A DNA stretch of 64,000 nucleotides from Corallococcus sp. NCRR (lineage in GTDB: Bacteria; Myxococcota; Myxococcia; Myxococcales; Myxococcaceae): positions 5,580,001-5,644,000 of the forward strand of contig NZ_CP114039.1 of assembly GCF_026965535.1 (NCBI RefSeq), in the 5' to 3' direction. Positions 18,472 through 26,979 of the stretch are shown here, in pieces. Every line of letters starts with the position of its first letter. Position 1 is the stretch's first letter. The translations under genes were made by a program, and so were the position numbers. The notes below the pieces were generated by a model, which was not told the DNA's origin, searched no databases, and was given only the letters and a program-made list of their open reading frames with translations.

Positions 18472-19275
18472 ATGACCGCTCCGCTCCTCCTGCTTGGCTG
18501 TGGTTACACGCTCACGCGCTTCGCGGTGGCGGAGGCCCGCGCGGGCCGGGAGGTCCTGGCCACGACCCGGGATGCCGCTCGGCGCTCGGTGCTGGAGGGC
18601 GCGGGCGTCCGCGTGGTGTCCATGGATGACGCGCTGTCACGGGCAGCGGGCGCGCACGTCGTGGACTCCGTTCCTCCGGATGCCGGGCTGGATGCCCGCT
18701 TCGCGGAGGCACTGTCCCGCTCGCGGCCCTCGCGGCTCGTCTACCTGTCGTCCACCGGCGTCTATGGCTCCGCTCGTGGACACGTGGACGAGTCCACGCC
18801 GGTCGACCGGACCTCCCCGGTCTCCCGCGCGCGCCTGGATGCGGAGGACGTCTTCCTGCCCCTGGGTGCGAGCGTCATGCGCATCGCGGGCATCTACGGC
18901 CCGGGGCGCGGGACTTCCGGACGCTTGAAGGCGGGCACGCTGCGCATCCCGGAGTCGGGTGGGGGACGCCTGTCCCGCATCCACGTGGATGACCTGGTGG
19001 ACGCGGTGCGCGTGGTGCTCGAACGCGGCGCGCCTGGCGAGGTTTACTGCGTGGCCGACCGCCGGCCCGCGACGCAGGAGGAGACGGCTTCCTATCTTTG
19101 TCAGCAGATGGGCCTGCCCATGCCGCCGCGCGTGCCCTTCGAGTCCCTCCATGAATCCCTGCGCGGCGACCGCGCCATCAGCGCCGCGAAGCTGGAGGCC
19201 CTGGGCTGGACGCCACGCTACCCGGACTTCACCACCGGGTTCCTCGCCGCCATGGAGGAGGAGGCGCGCGGCTGA
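18472..19275 (+). CDS. NAD(P)-dependent epimerase/dehydratase-like protein (short atypical SDR)
   Basis: 267 residues with an N-terminal Rossmann start (LLLLGCGYTLTRFAV; GxGxT-like), YLSSTGVYG carrying the active-site Ser/Tyr region, and a later RIAGIYGPGRG typical of the extended SDR family that includes YeeZ and sugar epimerases. The canonical YxxxK is not clear: the Tyr of VYG is followed by GSARGHVDE rather than a lysine four residues on. So catalytic activity of the usual type is uncertain. It converges with the antiporter gene with only 3 bp between stops. Confidence 0.8.
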   Translation: MTAPLLLLGCGYTLTRFAVAEARAGREVLATTRDAARRSVLEGAGVRVVSMDDALSRAAGAHVVDSVPPDAGLDARFAEALSRSRPSRLVYLSSTGVYGSARGHVDESTPVDRTSPVSRARLDAEDVFLPLGASVMRIAGIYGPGRGTSGRLKAGTLRIPESGGGRLSRIHVDDLVDAVRVVLERGAPGEVYCVADRRPATQEETASYLCQQMGLPMPPRVPFESLHESLRGDRAISAAKLEALGWTPRYPDFTTGFLAAMEEEARG

Positions 19276-19278
19276 GCA

Positions 19279-20886
19279 CTACTCGGGTGACTCCGCCCGG
19301 AGGATCTGTTGCAGGTCGAGCTCCGACCAGTCCAGCTCCTGCTCCACCTGCTGGAACGCCGCGTCCCCGATGGTGCCGGTGGCCCGGAGCTCCGCCAGCT
19401 TCCGCCGGCTCGCGGCCATCGCGGTGCGCACCATCTCCGCGTCCGCGGTGGGGGGACCCCAGGGAGAGCTGGGGCTCGCGGTGCCCACGAGGACGTGCTC
19501 GTCCAGGAGTTGGCGCGCGCGCCGCAACTGAAGCTCGTACCGGCGCCGGACCAGGGTCGCCAGCTCCGTGCCCGGCGAGTCCTGCGTGGCCTCCAGCCCC
19601 GCGCGCAGCGTCTCCACCCGCGCGAGCCGCACCTCGTGGTCCACCTCGCCGTCGTCGTCCAGCTTCAGCCGCGTCATCAGGGGCTTGAGCGTCATCCCCT
19701 GCACCACGAGCGTCCCCAGCACCACGGAGAACGACGTGAAGAGGATGAGGTCCCGGTAGGGGAAGGCGGCGACCCCGTCATGCCCCGTGGGCAGCGCCAG
19801 CGCCGCCGCGAGCGTCACGATGCCTCGCATCCCGCACCAGCCCACCAGCACGGCCGCGCCCGGCGAGAGCGTGACGGTGCTGGACTTCGACTGGCGCTGC
19901 CGCCAGCGGTTGAACGCCGCCGCCCCCATCACCCAGGCGATGCGCGCGAGGATGGCCGCGACCGTCACCACCGCCGCGATGGCCGTGTACTCCCACCACG
20001 TCTCCCGGTCGAAGCGCGCGACGATGCCCTTCAACTGGAAGCCCACGAGCACGAAGGCCAGCACGTTCAACACGAACGTCGCCACCTCCCATACGGCATA
20101 GGACGGGATGCGGATCCGCGCGGGCGTCACCACGGAGGCCGTGCGGGAGATGGTCATCGCATAGACGACCGTCGTCAGGATGCCGGACAGGTGCAGCCGC
20201 TCCGCGAGGATCCACACCGCGAACGTGCTGCCGAACTGGGTGATGACCGCCGTGGACACGTCCTCGACGCTGGCGTTGATGCGCAGGCTCACCCGCGACA
20301 GCACGAGGCCCAGGAGCACGCTGGCCACCGTGACGACGAGCAGCGTGGGCACCGCGCTCCAGCCCAGCACGCCGCCCGCGGCCACGGCCCCCAGCGCGAG
20401 CCGGTAGATGAGCAGGGCGCTCGCGTCGTTGAAGAGGCTTTCGCCCTCCAGGATGACCATCAGCCGGTGCGGGGGCTTGAGCTGCTTCAGCACCGCCGTG
20501 GCCGCCGCCGCGTCCGGGGGCGCGACGATGGCGCCCAGCGCGATGGCCGCGGCCCAGGGCATCGACGGGACCATCCACCTCACCGCCACCGCGACGGCGA
20601 TGACCGTGAGCACCACCGCCCCCAGGGCCAGGCTCGCCACCGGCCGCCAGTTCGCGCGCAAGTCGCGCGGAGACGCGTCGAACGCCGCGTCCAGCAGCAC
20701 CGGCGCGACGAACAGGGTGAGCGCCAGCTCCGGATCCAACACCAGCTCCGGACTGCCCGGCACCAGCGCCAGCACCGCCCCGGCGAGCGCCACCAGCGCG
20801 GGGTAGGGCGTGCCGAGCCGCCGGGACAGCGCCGCCAGTCCCGCGCCTCCCAGCAAGAGCGCGATGACGATCTCGAACACCAGCAT
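19279..20886 (-). CDS. Na+/H+ antiporter, CPA1 family
   Basis: 535-residue inner membrane transporter with 12 or so helices (residues 1-410) and a charged cytoplasmic C-terminal tail. It matches the NhaP/CPA1 group: the ion-binding segment GAIVAPPDAAAATAVLK, then LEGESLFNDASALLIYRLALG, and later VGWCGMRGIVTLAAALALP. It should exchange Na+ (or K+) for protons. ATG at 20886. It is monocistronic; the 259 bp between it and the divergent TPR gene (21146) show no clear promoter motif. Confidence 0.93.
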   Translation of the reverse strand: MLVFEIVIALLLGGAGLAALSRRLGTPYPALVALAGAVLALVPGSPELVLDPELALTLFVAPVLLDAAFDASPRDLRANWRPVASLALGAVVLTVIAVAVAVRWMVPSMPWAAAIALGAIVAPPDAAAATAVLKQLKPPHRLMVILEGESLFNDASALLIYRLALGAVAAGGVLGWSAVPTLLVVTVASVLLGLVLSRVSLRINASVEDVSTAVITQFGSTFAVWILAERLHLSGILTTVVYAMTISRTASVVTPARIRIPSYAVWEVATFVLNVLAFVLVGFQLKGIVARFDRETWWEYTAIAAVVTVAAILARIAWVMGAAAFNRWRQRQSKSSTVTLSPGAAVLVGWCGMRGIVTLAAALALPTGHDGVAAFPYRDLILFTSFSVVLGTLVVQGMTLKPLMTRLKLDDDGEVDHEVRLARVETLRAGLEATQDSPGTELATLVRRRYELQLRRARQLLDEHVLVGTASPSSPWGPPTADAEMVRTAMAASRRKLAELRATGTIGDAAFQQVEQELDWSELDLQQILRAESPE

Positions 20887-21145
20887 GAGGGCCTCGGGGA
20901 GCAGTCCACCCTGGACTTCCGGCGACGTAGCGCAGGAGGGCCCGCGGGGGACAGTGGCGAATTCCGGACGGAGGAACCCCGCGTCCCGGCGGAGGCCGCC
21001 CGCGTCATCAGCCGGACGCGATGGGTGCCATCAGCCGGAAATGGGGCGCACCTTTGCGAGGCGTGGGCCCCCGGTGACAGGCTTGCGCTTTCGGGCCGCG
21101 TGAAGCGCGCCGCCTTGCGAACCCAGTCCCATGGGGGAACCGAAG

Positions 21146-21712
21146 ATGTCCAGGTCGTTGCTGTTGGCGTCGTTCAACGAGGGCGTCCACCGCTCCATGG
21201 CCGGCAACCACGAGGCCGCGGTCCAGTCGTTCGACCAGGTCCTCGCCGTGGATCCACGCCACTTCCCCGCGCTCACCGCGAAGGCCTTCGCCCTCAAGCA
21301 GCTGGGGCGCACCGAGGAGGCCCTCAAGGGCTTCCAGCGCGCCATCGAGCTGGATCCCTCCGCGGCGGACCCCCACCGCGAGGCCGCGCTCTGCCAACTG
21401 GAGCTGGGTGAGCCGGAGGCCGCCTCCCTCCTGATGCACCGGGCGGTTCAACTCAACCCCACCCCCGGCTACCGCGAGGCCGCCGCCATCGAGATCTACC
21501 ACCTGGGTAACGCGCTCCTGACCCAGGGCCGGCGGCCGGACAAGGCCCGCTACCGGCTGGCCCGTCAGGTCTTCGAACTGGCCCTGGAGCTGTCGCCCGC
21601 CTACGTGGAGGCGGCCAAGGCCCTGGCGGACGTGTGGGAGCACCTGGGCGACCCTACCCAGCGGGAGCACTACACCCAGCTGGCGACCCGGCTGCGCCCC
21701 GCCTCCTCTTGA
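21146..21712 (+). CDS. Tetratricopeptide repeat protein
   Basis: 188 residues, cytoplasmic, built of about four TPR units (for example NHEAAVQSFDQVLAVDP and TEEALKGFQRAIELDP). There is no signal peptide or enzymatic domain, so it is probably a protein-binding scaffold. I chose ATG 21146, preceded by GGGGGAA, over the ATG at 21131, which has no ribosome binding site. It precedes the DAHP synthase by 96 bp on the same strand; a functional link is not shown. Confidence 0.83.
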   Translation: MSRSLLLASFNEGVHRSMAGNHEAAVQSFDQVLAVDPRHFPALTAKAFALKQLGRTEEALKGFQRAIELDPSAADPHREAALCQLELGEPEAASLLMHRAVQLNPTPGYREAAAIEIYHLGNALLTQGRRPDKARYRLARQVFELALELSPAYVEAAKALADVWEHLGDPTQREHYTQLATRLRPASS

Positions 21713-21750
21713 GGCCGCTCTCATCAAAGTTTTACAAAAGCGGAGGGAAA

Positions 21751-21793
21751 GGGTGGGAGGCCGGTGTTGAATGCCGAAGCGGCCCCCCCACCC
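21751..21793 (+). promoter_or_regulatory. Possible leader hairpin abutting the DAHP synthase ribosome binding site
   Basis: GGGTGGGAGGCC (21751-21762) can pair with GGCCCCCCCACCC (21781-21793), a 12-bp GC stem with one bulged base. It ends directly before the AGGAGA ribosome binding site of the gene at 21809. I see no leader peptide rich in aromatic codons, so this could equally be a weak terminator of the TPR gene. Confidence 0.35.
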
Positions 21794-21808
21794 AGGAGAA
21801 CCCTTCGC

Positions 21809-22945
21809 ATGATCGTGATGCTCGAGCCGGATTCCCCGGAATCCGTCGTGAACGCCGTCCTCCAACTCGCTTCGCAGTACGAGGGCGTCACCCCGCGTGC
21901 TCATGTGGTCCAGGGCGCCGAGTCCACCATCACGGAGCTGTACCTCCTGGGCTCCACCGCGCAGGTGCCGCTGGAGCCGTTCCAGCAGCTTCCCGGCGTG
22001 CGTCAGGTGGTCCGCGTCTCGCAGAAGTACCGCATCATCGGCCGGCACGGTGGCCAGCGCACCACGGCGGGCTTCGACTACAACGGCGTCAGCTTCGGCG
22101 ACAGCTCGGTGAACCTGTTCGCCGGCCTGTGCGCGGTGGATTCGCTGGAGAGCGTGGACGCGATGATGGCGGCGCTCGCTCGCTGCGGCATCACCACCAC
22201 GCGCATGGGCGCGTACAAGCCGCGCACCAACCCGTATGAGTTCCAGGGCCTGGGCGCGAAGTGCCTGCCCTGGGTGTTCGACTCCGCGGGCAAGCACGGC
22301 ATCAAGGTCATCGCGATGGAGGTGACGCACCCGCGCCACATCGACGAGATCAACGACGCGCTGAAGAAGTCGGGAGCGCCCACGGGCGTGATGCTCCAGG
22401 TGGGCACGCGCAACGCGCAGAACTTCGAGCTGCTCAAGGTGATTGGCCAGCAGCGCACCTTCCCGGTGCTCTTCAAGCGCGGCATGGGCATCACGCTGGA
22501 GGAGTCCCTCAACGCGTGCGAGTACGTGGCCAGCGAGGGCAACCCGAAGATCGTCTTCTGCCTCCGCGGCGTGAAGACGCACCTGGGCGACCCGCACCGC
22601 AACATGGTGGACTTCGCGCACGTGCCGGTGGTGCGCCGCCTCACGCGCATGCCGGTGTGCGTGGACCCCTCGCACGCGATTGGCCGCGCGGAGGCCCCGC
22701 CGGACGGGCTGCCGGACATCTTCCACGCCATTGGCCAGGGCCTCATCGCGGGCGCGTCCATGGTGCTGGTGGACTTCCACCCGACGCCGGAGAAGGCGCT
22801 GTGCGACGGGCCGCAGGCGCTGCGCCTGGAGCAACTGGCCGCGCTCCAGCGCTACACGAACATCGTGCGCACCGCGTACACGGAGGCCGTGCGCAACGGC
22901 GACGGGACGCAGGCCACCGCCCCGGCCCAGGCCCTCAGTCGCTGA
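21809..22945 (+). CDS. DAHP synthase-like protein, type I-beta (AroF/AroA-B. subtilis type), divergent active site
   Basis: 378 residues. Family enzymes condense phosphoenolpyruvate and erythrose 4-phosphate to DAHP, the first step to aromatic amino acids. An N-terminal ferredoxin-like regulatory domain (MIVMLEPDSPESV ... RVSQKYRI) precedes the TIM barrel. Conserved pieces: MGAYKPRTNPYEFQGLG, GTRNAQNF, LFKRGMG, the metal His in DPSHAIG and the final Asp in CDGPQAL. Unusual pieces: the metal Cys sits in AGLCAVD instead of AGPCSVE, CERG is CLRG, and the metal Glu before HPxPEKAL is Asp (VDFHP). So activity may be altered. ATG 21809 has AGGAGA nine bases upstream. It converges on a prephenate dehydratase gene, overlapping its end by 11 bp. 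Confidence 0.83.
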   Translation: MIVMLEPDSPESVVNAVLQLASQYEGVTPRAHVVQGAESTITELYLLGSTAQVPLEPFQQLPGVRQVVRVSQKYRIIGRHGGQRTTAGFDYNGVSFGDSSVNLFAGLCAVDSLESVDAMMAALARCGITTTRMGAYKPRTNPYEFQGLGAKCLPWVFDSAGKHGIKVIAMEVTHPRHIDEINDALKKSGAPTGVMLQVGTRNAQNFELLKVIGQQRTFPVLFKRGMGITLEESLNACEYVASEGNPKIVFCLRGVKTHLGDPHRNMVDFAHVPVVRRLTRMPVCVDPSHAIGRAEAPPDGLPDIFHAIGQGLIAGASMVLVDFHPTPEKALCDGPQALRLEQLAALQRYTNIVRTAYTEAVRNGDGTQATAPAQALSR

Positions 22946-23768
22946 GCGCGTAGCTGCCCAGCACCCGGAGCGACGTGCACGCGCTCCGGGCTTCCGCCAG
23001 GGCCGCCTTCACGGGCGCGGAGTCCACCGCGCCCTCCACGTCCAGGCACCAGCGGTAGTCCCATGCGCGGACGCCGCCGGGCCTCGACTCCAGTCGCGCG
23101 ACGTTCACCCCGTGCGCGGCGAAGGCCGTGAGCACGCCCGCGAGCGCGCCAGGGCCGTTGTCGAGCGTAAGCACCAGGGACGTCTTCCACCGCGAACCCA
23201 GCTTCGGCGGCACGGCCGGGCCCACCGCGAGGAAGCGCGTGGCGTTGTCCGGCGAGTCCGCGATGCCCTCCGCGAGCACGGTGAGGCCGTAGAGCTCCGC
23301 CGCGGTCCGGCTGGCGATGGCCGCCGTGCCCTCCAGCGCTTCCTGGGCCACGCGCCGCGCCGCCACGGCGGTGTTCGCCTCGGGGACGGGGTGCAGGTGG
23401 TGCTTTCGCAGCCATCCTCCGCACTGCGCCAGCGCCTGCGGATGGGACAGCGCGCGCGTGAGGCCCTCCAGCGTGCGGCCCGGCGGCGCGAGAAGGCAGT
23501 GGCGCACGGGCAGGCGCAGCTCGCCGGAGAGGGCCGGCGTGAACTCCAGGAGCAGGTCCACCACCTCCGCCACGGGGCCCGCGAGCGCGCTCTCCATGGG
23601 CACCACGGCGCCATCCACCGTGCCTTCGGCCACGGCCTCGAAGACGGCGCGGAAGGTGGGGCAGGGGATGCGCGTCACGGAGGCGCCGAAGAGGGCGCCC
23701 GTGGCTTCGTCGCCGTACGCGCCGCGCTCACCTTGAAAGGCGATGCGGCGTGGGGCGGCATCAGCCAT
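22935..23768 (-). CDS. Prephenate dehydratase with ACT domain (monofunctional paralog)
   Basis: 277 residues. Prephenate dehydratase converts prephenate to phenylpyruvate in phenylalanine synthesis. The catalytic domain (IAFQGERGAYGDEA at the start, the TRF motif in NATRFLAVG) is followed by an ACT regulatory domain with the phenylalanine-binding motifs GALAGVL and ESRP. There is no chorismate mutase domain. It overlaps the end of the bifunctional PheA gene by 8 bp (ATG at 23768), so translation is coupled. Two prephenate dehydratases in one operon is unusual. One of the pair may have changed substrate or be a regulatory subunit. Confidence 0.9.
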   Translation of the reverse strand: MADAAPRRIAFQGERGAYGDEATGALFGASVTRIPCPTFRAVFEAVAEGTVDGAVVPMESALAGPVAEVVDLLLEFTPALSGELRLPVRHCLLAPPGRTLEGLTRALSHPQALAQCGGWLRKHHLHPVPEANTAVAARRVAQEALEGTAAIASRTAAELYGLTVLAEGIADSPDNATRFLAVGPAVPPKLGSRWKTSLVLTLDNGPGALAGVLTAFAAHGVNVARLESRPGGVRAWDYRWCLDVEGAVDSAPVKAALAEARSACTSLRVLGSYALSD

Positions 23769-24903
23769 CGATGGGCTCCGCGCGCGGATAGGTGCCCAGC
23801 ACGCGCAGCGACGACGTGAGCGGGCGCAGGTCCTCCAGCGCCGCCGTCACCGAGGCGGACGCGGCGTGGCCCTCCACGTCCAGGTAGAAGCGGTACTTCC
23901 ACGGCGCCCCGGGGATGGGGCGCGACTCCAGCTTGGAGAGGTTCACCCCGCGCTGCGTGAGCCGTTGCAGCACCTGGCCCAGGGCGCCCGGGCGGTGCTC
24001 CAGCACCACCAGCAGCGACGTCTTGCACGGCACGTCCGGCGCGAGCGGCGTGGGCTGGCGCGACACCTCCACGAAGCGCGTGAAGTCCGCGCCGGCGGGC
24101 TGCAGGTTGCTGGCGAGCACCACGAGCCCGAAGCGGCCCGCCGCGGACTCGCTGGCGATGGCGGCCACGGTCGGGTCGTTGCGGTCCGCGACCATCTGCG
24201 CCGCGATGGCGGTGTCCGGCCCCGGCACGGCGCGCGCCCAGGGCACGTGCGTGCGCAGGAAGTCCTCGCACTGCGCCAGGGCCTGCGGATGGGAGAGCAC
24301 CTCGCGCAGGTCCTCCACCTTCGCGCCCTTCGCGCCCAGCAGCCGGTGGTCCACCTGGCTCACCACCTCGCCGGTGATGACGCCGCCGCCCGCGGCGAGC
24401 ACGTCGTACGTCTCATTCATGCTGCCGGCGGTGGTGTTCTCGATGGGCAGCAGGAGCACGTCCTGCTCGCTCTGCTTGAGGGCCTCCACGGCCTGGCGTG
24501 CGGTGTCGAAGCCGGTGAGGAGCACGCCGCCTGGCCGGTGGCCGTAGCGCTGGCGGGCGGCGAGGTGGCTGTAGGAGCCCTCGACGCCCAGGTAGCCCAC
24601 GCGCAGGGGCGTGGTGTCCAGGCGGGTGACCAGGGCCTGCTGCCGGGCCACGGACATGTCCAGGATGACGCGGTAGAGGCGCTCGACTTCGTGCGGATCC
24701 AGGCCGCGCTCGGCCGCCCGGCCGCGCAGCTTGCGCAGGAGCAGGTCCTCGCGTTGCGGGTCCCGGAAGGGCCAGGCCGTCACCAGCTTGGCGCGCGCCA
24801 CATCGTCGGCCAGGGCCATGCGCCGCTGGAGCGCATCGAGGACGTCCTCATCGATGCGTTCGATTTGGGTCCGCAGGGTCTCCAGGGAGGGGATGTCCGC
24901 CAT
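23761..24903 (-). CDS. pheA: Chorismate mutase-prephenate dehydratase (P-protein)
   Basis: 380 residues. The N-terminal AroQ-type chorismate mutase (about 1-90: LRTQIERIDEDVLDALQRR, with the basic residues for chorismate binding) is fused to prephenate dehydratase (VGYLGVEGSYSHLAA; TRF in ADFTRFVEV) and a C-terminal ACT domain (GALGQVL, ESRP). It should take chorismate to phenylpyruvate and be feedback-inhibited by phenylalanine. It is first in a two-gene operon with the monofunctional paralog. ATG 24903. Confidence 0.94.
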   Translation of the reverse strand: MADIPSLETLRTQIERIDEDVLDALQRRMALADDVARAKLVTAWPFRDPQREDLLLRKLRGRAAERGLDPHEVERLYRVILDMSVARQQALVTRLDTTPLRVGYLGVEGSYSHLAARQRYGHRPGGVLLTGFDTARQAVEALKQSEQDVLLLPIENTTAGSMNETYDVLAAGGGVITGEVVSQVDHRLLGAKGAKVEDLREVLSHPQALAQCEDFLRTHVPWARAVPGPDTAIAAQMVADRNDPTVAAIASESAAGRFGLVVLASNLQPAGADFTRFVEVSRQPTPLAPDVPCKTSLLVVLEHRPGALGQVLQRLTQRGVNLSKLESRPIPGAPWKYRFYLDVEGHAASASVTAALEDLRPLTSSLRVLGTYPRAEPIDG

Positions 24904-24943
24904 GCCCGGAACATAACAACTCGCGTCGAAGGCGCGGGGGCCT

Positions 24944-25534
24944 TCACATCCCCAGGCGCCGGGCGAGGTCCGGAGGGACCGGGTAGACGGACTCCTTCGG
25001 CAGGTGGCGCGTGGCCTGATCCGCGCGGCCGTCGTCCATGTGCTTGCGCAGCTTCTGGACCAGTGTCGTGAGGTCGGTGATGGACACGGTCCAGTCGTCC
25101 ACGAAGCGCTGGATGACGGCGCGGCTCAAGCCCACCTGGATGCTGTCGTGGGGCAGGCCCGCGCCGCGCAAGCTGCGCTCCGGGTCCCACTGGATGTGGA
25201 CGGGCGCGGTGTCGAAGGCCTTGCGCCACGCGTCCGGCGAGCCGTGGGCCTTGGGTTCGAAGCCGGTGAGGACGCCGGCAGCGAGTGCTTCCTCCCAGCC
25301 GGAGCGTTTGATGCGCACCGCGAGCGTGCGCTCCTGGCCGCTCTTGCGGCCCCAGTTGGAGCGGTGCATGAGCCACAGGAAGCTGGGTTTGATCCACGTC
25401 ATCCGGCCCACGGAGAACGGCGGGCCGAACTTCTGCTGCTTCACGGCCACGTCGGCGATGGCGTCCGAGTAGGCCTGATACACGACGATGGTGGCTCGGT
25501 CGAAGTCGGCGCGGACTTCGCGGGCTGTGCTCAT
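24944..25534 (-). CDS. DUF4291 family protein
   Basis: 196 residues matching the DUF4291 family along its length ([54 protein letters not shown]). The biochemical role of this family is not established as far as I know; the conserved Arg/Trp/His-rich blocks look like an active site. The ATG at 25534 overlaps the stop of the EVE gene by 4 bp (ATGA), so the two are coupled. An in-frame extension to 25813 is a shadow of the EVE gene. Confidence 0.85.
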   Translation of the reverse strand: MSTAREVRADFDRATIVVYQAYSDAIADVAVKQQKFGPPFSVGRMTWIKPSFLWLMHRSNWGRKSGQERTLAVRIKRSGWEEALAAGVLTGFEPKAHGSPDAWRKAFDTAPVHIQWDPERSLRGAGLPHDSIQVGLSRAVIQRFVDDWTVSITDLTTLVQKLRKHMDDGRADQATRHLPKESVYPVPPDLARRLGM

Positions 25535-26007
25535 GGGGTTGCTCTGGATTTGGCCTTCGGCTTGGGTTTGGCAGCGGAGGTCTTCGGGAGCTTCGTCTTG
25601 CCCATCTCGAGGACGAGCTTGAAATGCTCGACCGGAGTGGGCGTGACGCTGAGACGGCTGCGGGTGATGAGCGGGAAGTCCTTGAGCGCGGGCGTGGCCT
25701 TGATGGTGGCCAGCGTCACCGGCGTGGTGAACGCGACCACGGGGCCCACGTCCACGGAGGCCCAGTCCTCGCCGGGAGCGGTGGGGTCGGGGCCCGGCTT
25801 GGAGAGGACGCACGCCACGCCGACGACGGCCTTGTCCTCATTGGAGTGGTAGTAGAGGCACAGGTCCCCAGGCGTCATGGCCCGGATGTTGTTGCGCGCC
25901 TCGAAGCTGCGCACGCCCGTCCACTCCGTCCTGCCGTCCTCCTCCAGCTTCGCGTACGCGTAGACGGAGGGCTCGCTCTTGATCAACCAGTACCGCGGAG
26001 TCGCCAT
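25531..26007 (-). CDS. EVE domain protein
   Basis: 158 residues: an EVE (PUA-like/YTH-related) domain with [14 protein letters not shown](T/S)[14 protein letters not shown] and [11 protein letters not shown], then a Lys/Pro/Ala-rich tail. EVE domains bind modified bases in DNA or RNA and occur both as housekeeping RNA proteins and in modification-dependent defence. Here there is no nuclease domain, only the basic tail, so a housekeeping or regulatory role is more likely. It is coupled by a 4-bp overlap to the DUF4291 gene. ATG 26007 gives the canonical start [13 protein letters not shown]. Confidence 0.9.
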   Translation of the reverse strand: MATPRYWLIKSEPSVYAYAKLEEDGRTEWTGVRSFEARNNIRAMTPGDLCLYYHSNEDKAVVGVACVLSKPGPDPTAPGEDWASVDVGPVVAFTTPVTLATIKATPALKDFPLITRSRLSVTPTPVEHFKLVLEMGKTKLPKTSAAKPKPKAKSRATP

Positions 26008-26023
26008 GGCGGCGCACCCTAGC

Positions 26024-26215
26024 TCACGGGGGCGTTTTGCGCGCCAGCGCCGCGCCCTGTTGCTTGAAGAGTTCGAAGAGCCGCTCCTCGTCCATCGCAG
26101 CGACTTCACGCCGTGTGGGGTCCGCTTCCGTGTAGCCTACGCGCCGTGCGGCGTCGTCGAGTCCGGGGAAGCGTTTCCGCGCCTCGGCCCAGAGGGTCCG
26201 GTCGTTCTGGGACAT
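26024..26215 (-). CDS. Small protein of unknown function (63 aa)
   Basis: 63 charged residues (MSQNDRTLWAEARKRF ... FKQQGAALARKTPP) with no membrane helix, zinc site or known motif. Codon third positions are strongly G/C, as in real genes here, whereas the overlapping alternative frame is not. It lies 16 bp upstream of the EVE gene, and its 5' end overlaps the end of the next upstream gene by 79 bp, so it may be the head of the EVE-DUF4291 operon. The ATG at 26215 has AGGGGAGGGG-like sequence only further upstream. Confidence 0.5.
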   Translation of the reverse strand: MSQNDRTLWAEARKRFPGLDDAARRVGYTEADPTRREVAAMDEERLFELFKQQGAALARKTPP

Positions 26216-26928
26216 GGTGCAGGGGAGGGGAGCAGGATGCTGGCGCTCAGCCCTGGGGAGAGTGCATCCGGCAGCTCGTTGAAGGAGAGGACTGCTCCCG
26301 GAGGAAGCGGCATGGGGCGCTCCGTCCGGGTGAACACCCCCACCACGGGCAGGGGCCGGATGACGACGCCCTCTAGCGGTGTCGGAGTGGAGCGCGAGGG
26401 TCGGCCGTAGGTCAGGGCCGACATGTCGATCTGCACGGTGCAAAGGTCCGGATGGACGGACAGCATGAGGGCATCGCCCTCGCGGATATCGACCTCGAAG
26501 TCGCGGGAACCGTCGACGGCCGAGTCCTTCAGGAAGACCGCATGGCGACCGCTGGGGACCGGAAACGCGAGGTGATGGTCGACGTGGAGCACCGGCGCCA
26601 CGGGCTGGTCATCCACGCGCAGGACGATGTCGCGGTCAGGTTGTTGGCCCGTGGCCACGACGTGGAGGAGCCCACCCTTGGGAGCAGGAGGCCCATCGCT
26701 GTTGCTGAGCGCGAACAGCCCCCACATCTCCAGAGCCGCCGCGAGAAGCCCCAGCGCCACCTTCGCGTAGCCCGGCGAGCCAGAAGGGTCGGCTGGCTCC
26801 GGTGGTGCGTGTCCGGTCGTGGACGCGGTGACGAGGGAGAACACCCACCACACCAGGAGGACCACGACAAGGATGGCCAGGGCCGTCAATGCGTTGCCGT
26901 TGAGGATGTGCCGGATGAGCTTGAGCAT
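26137..26928 (-). CDS. Membrane protein of unknown function with PEGA-like domain
   Basis: 263 residues. Two membrane helices (about 14-34 and 54-74) are followed by a soluble region. That region contains a beta-rich segment (VLRVDDQPVAPVLHVDHHLAFPVPSGRHAVFLKD) that resembles the PEGA surface-protein domain. ATG 26928 has GGGGGGAAAC directly upstream, a strong ribosome binding site. The last 25 or so residues overlap the 63-aa gene in another frame and have poor codon bias, so the tail is probably unconstrained. Its start faces the start of the gene at 26980 across 51 bp. No family could be assigned with certainty. Confidence 0.6.
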   Translation of the reverse strand: MLKLIRHILNGNALTALAILVVVLLVWWVFSLVTASTTGHAPPEPADPSGSPGYAKVALGLLAAALEMWGLFALSNSDGPPAPKGGLLHVVATGQQPDRDIVLRVDDQPVAPVLHVDHHLAFPVPSGRHAVFLKDSAVDGSRDFEVDIREGDALMLSVHPDLCTVQIDMSALTYGRPSRSTPTPLEGVVIRPLPVVGVFTRTERPMPLPPGAVLSFNELPDALSPGLSASILLPSPAPCPRTTGPSGPRRGNASPDSTTPHGA

Positions 26929-26979
26929 GTTTCCCCCCGAAGCGGCGTCCTCCACCACTTTACAGGGAGTAACGAAACC

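Noticed and set aside
25534-25813. N-terminal extension of the DUF4291 protein
   Set aside because: The extension is Arg/Gly/His-rich out-of-frame reading of the EVE gene; the 4-bp ATGA overlap and the family N-terminus fix the start at 25534.
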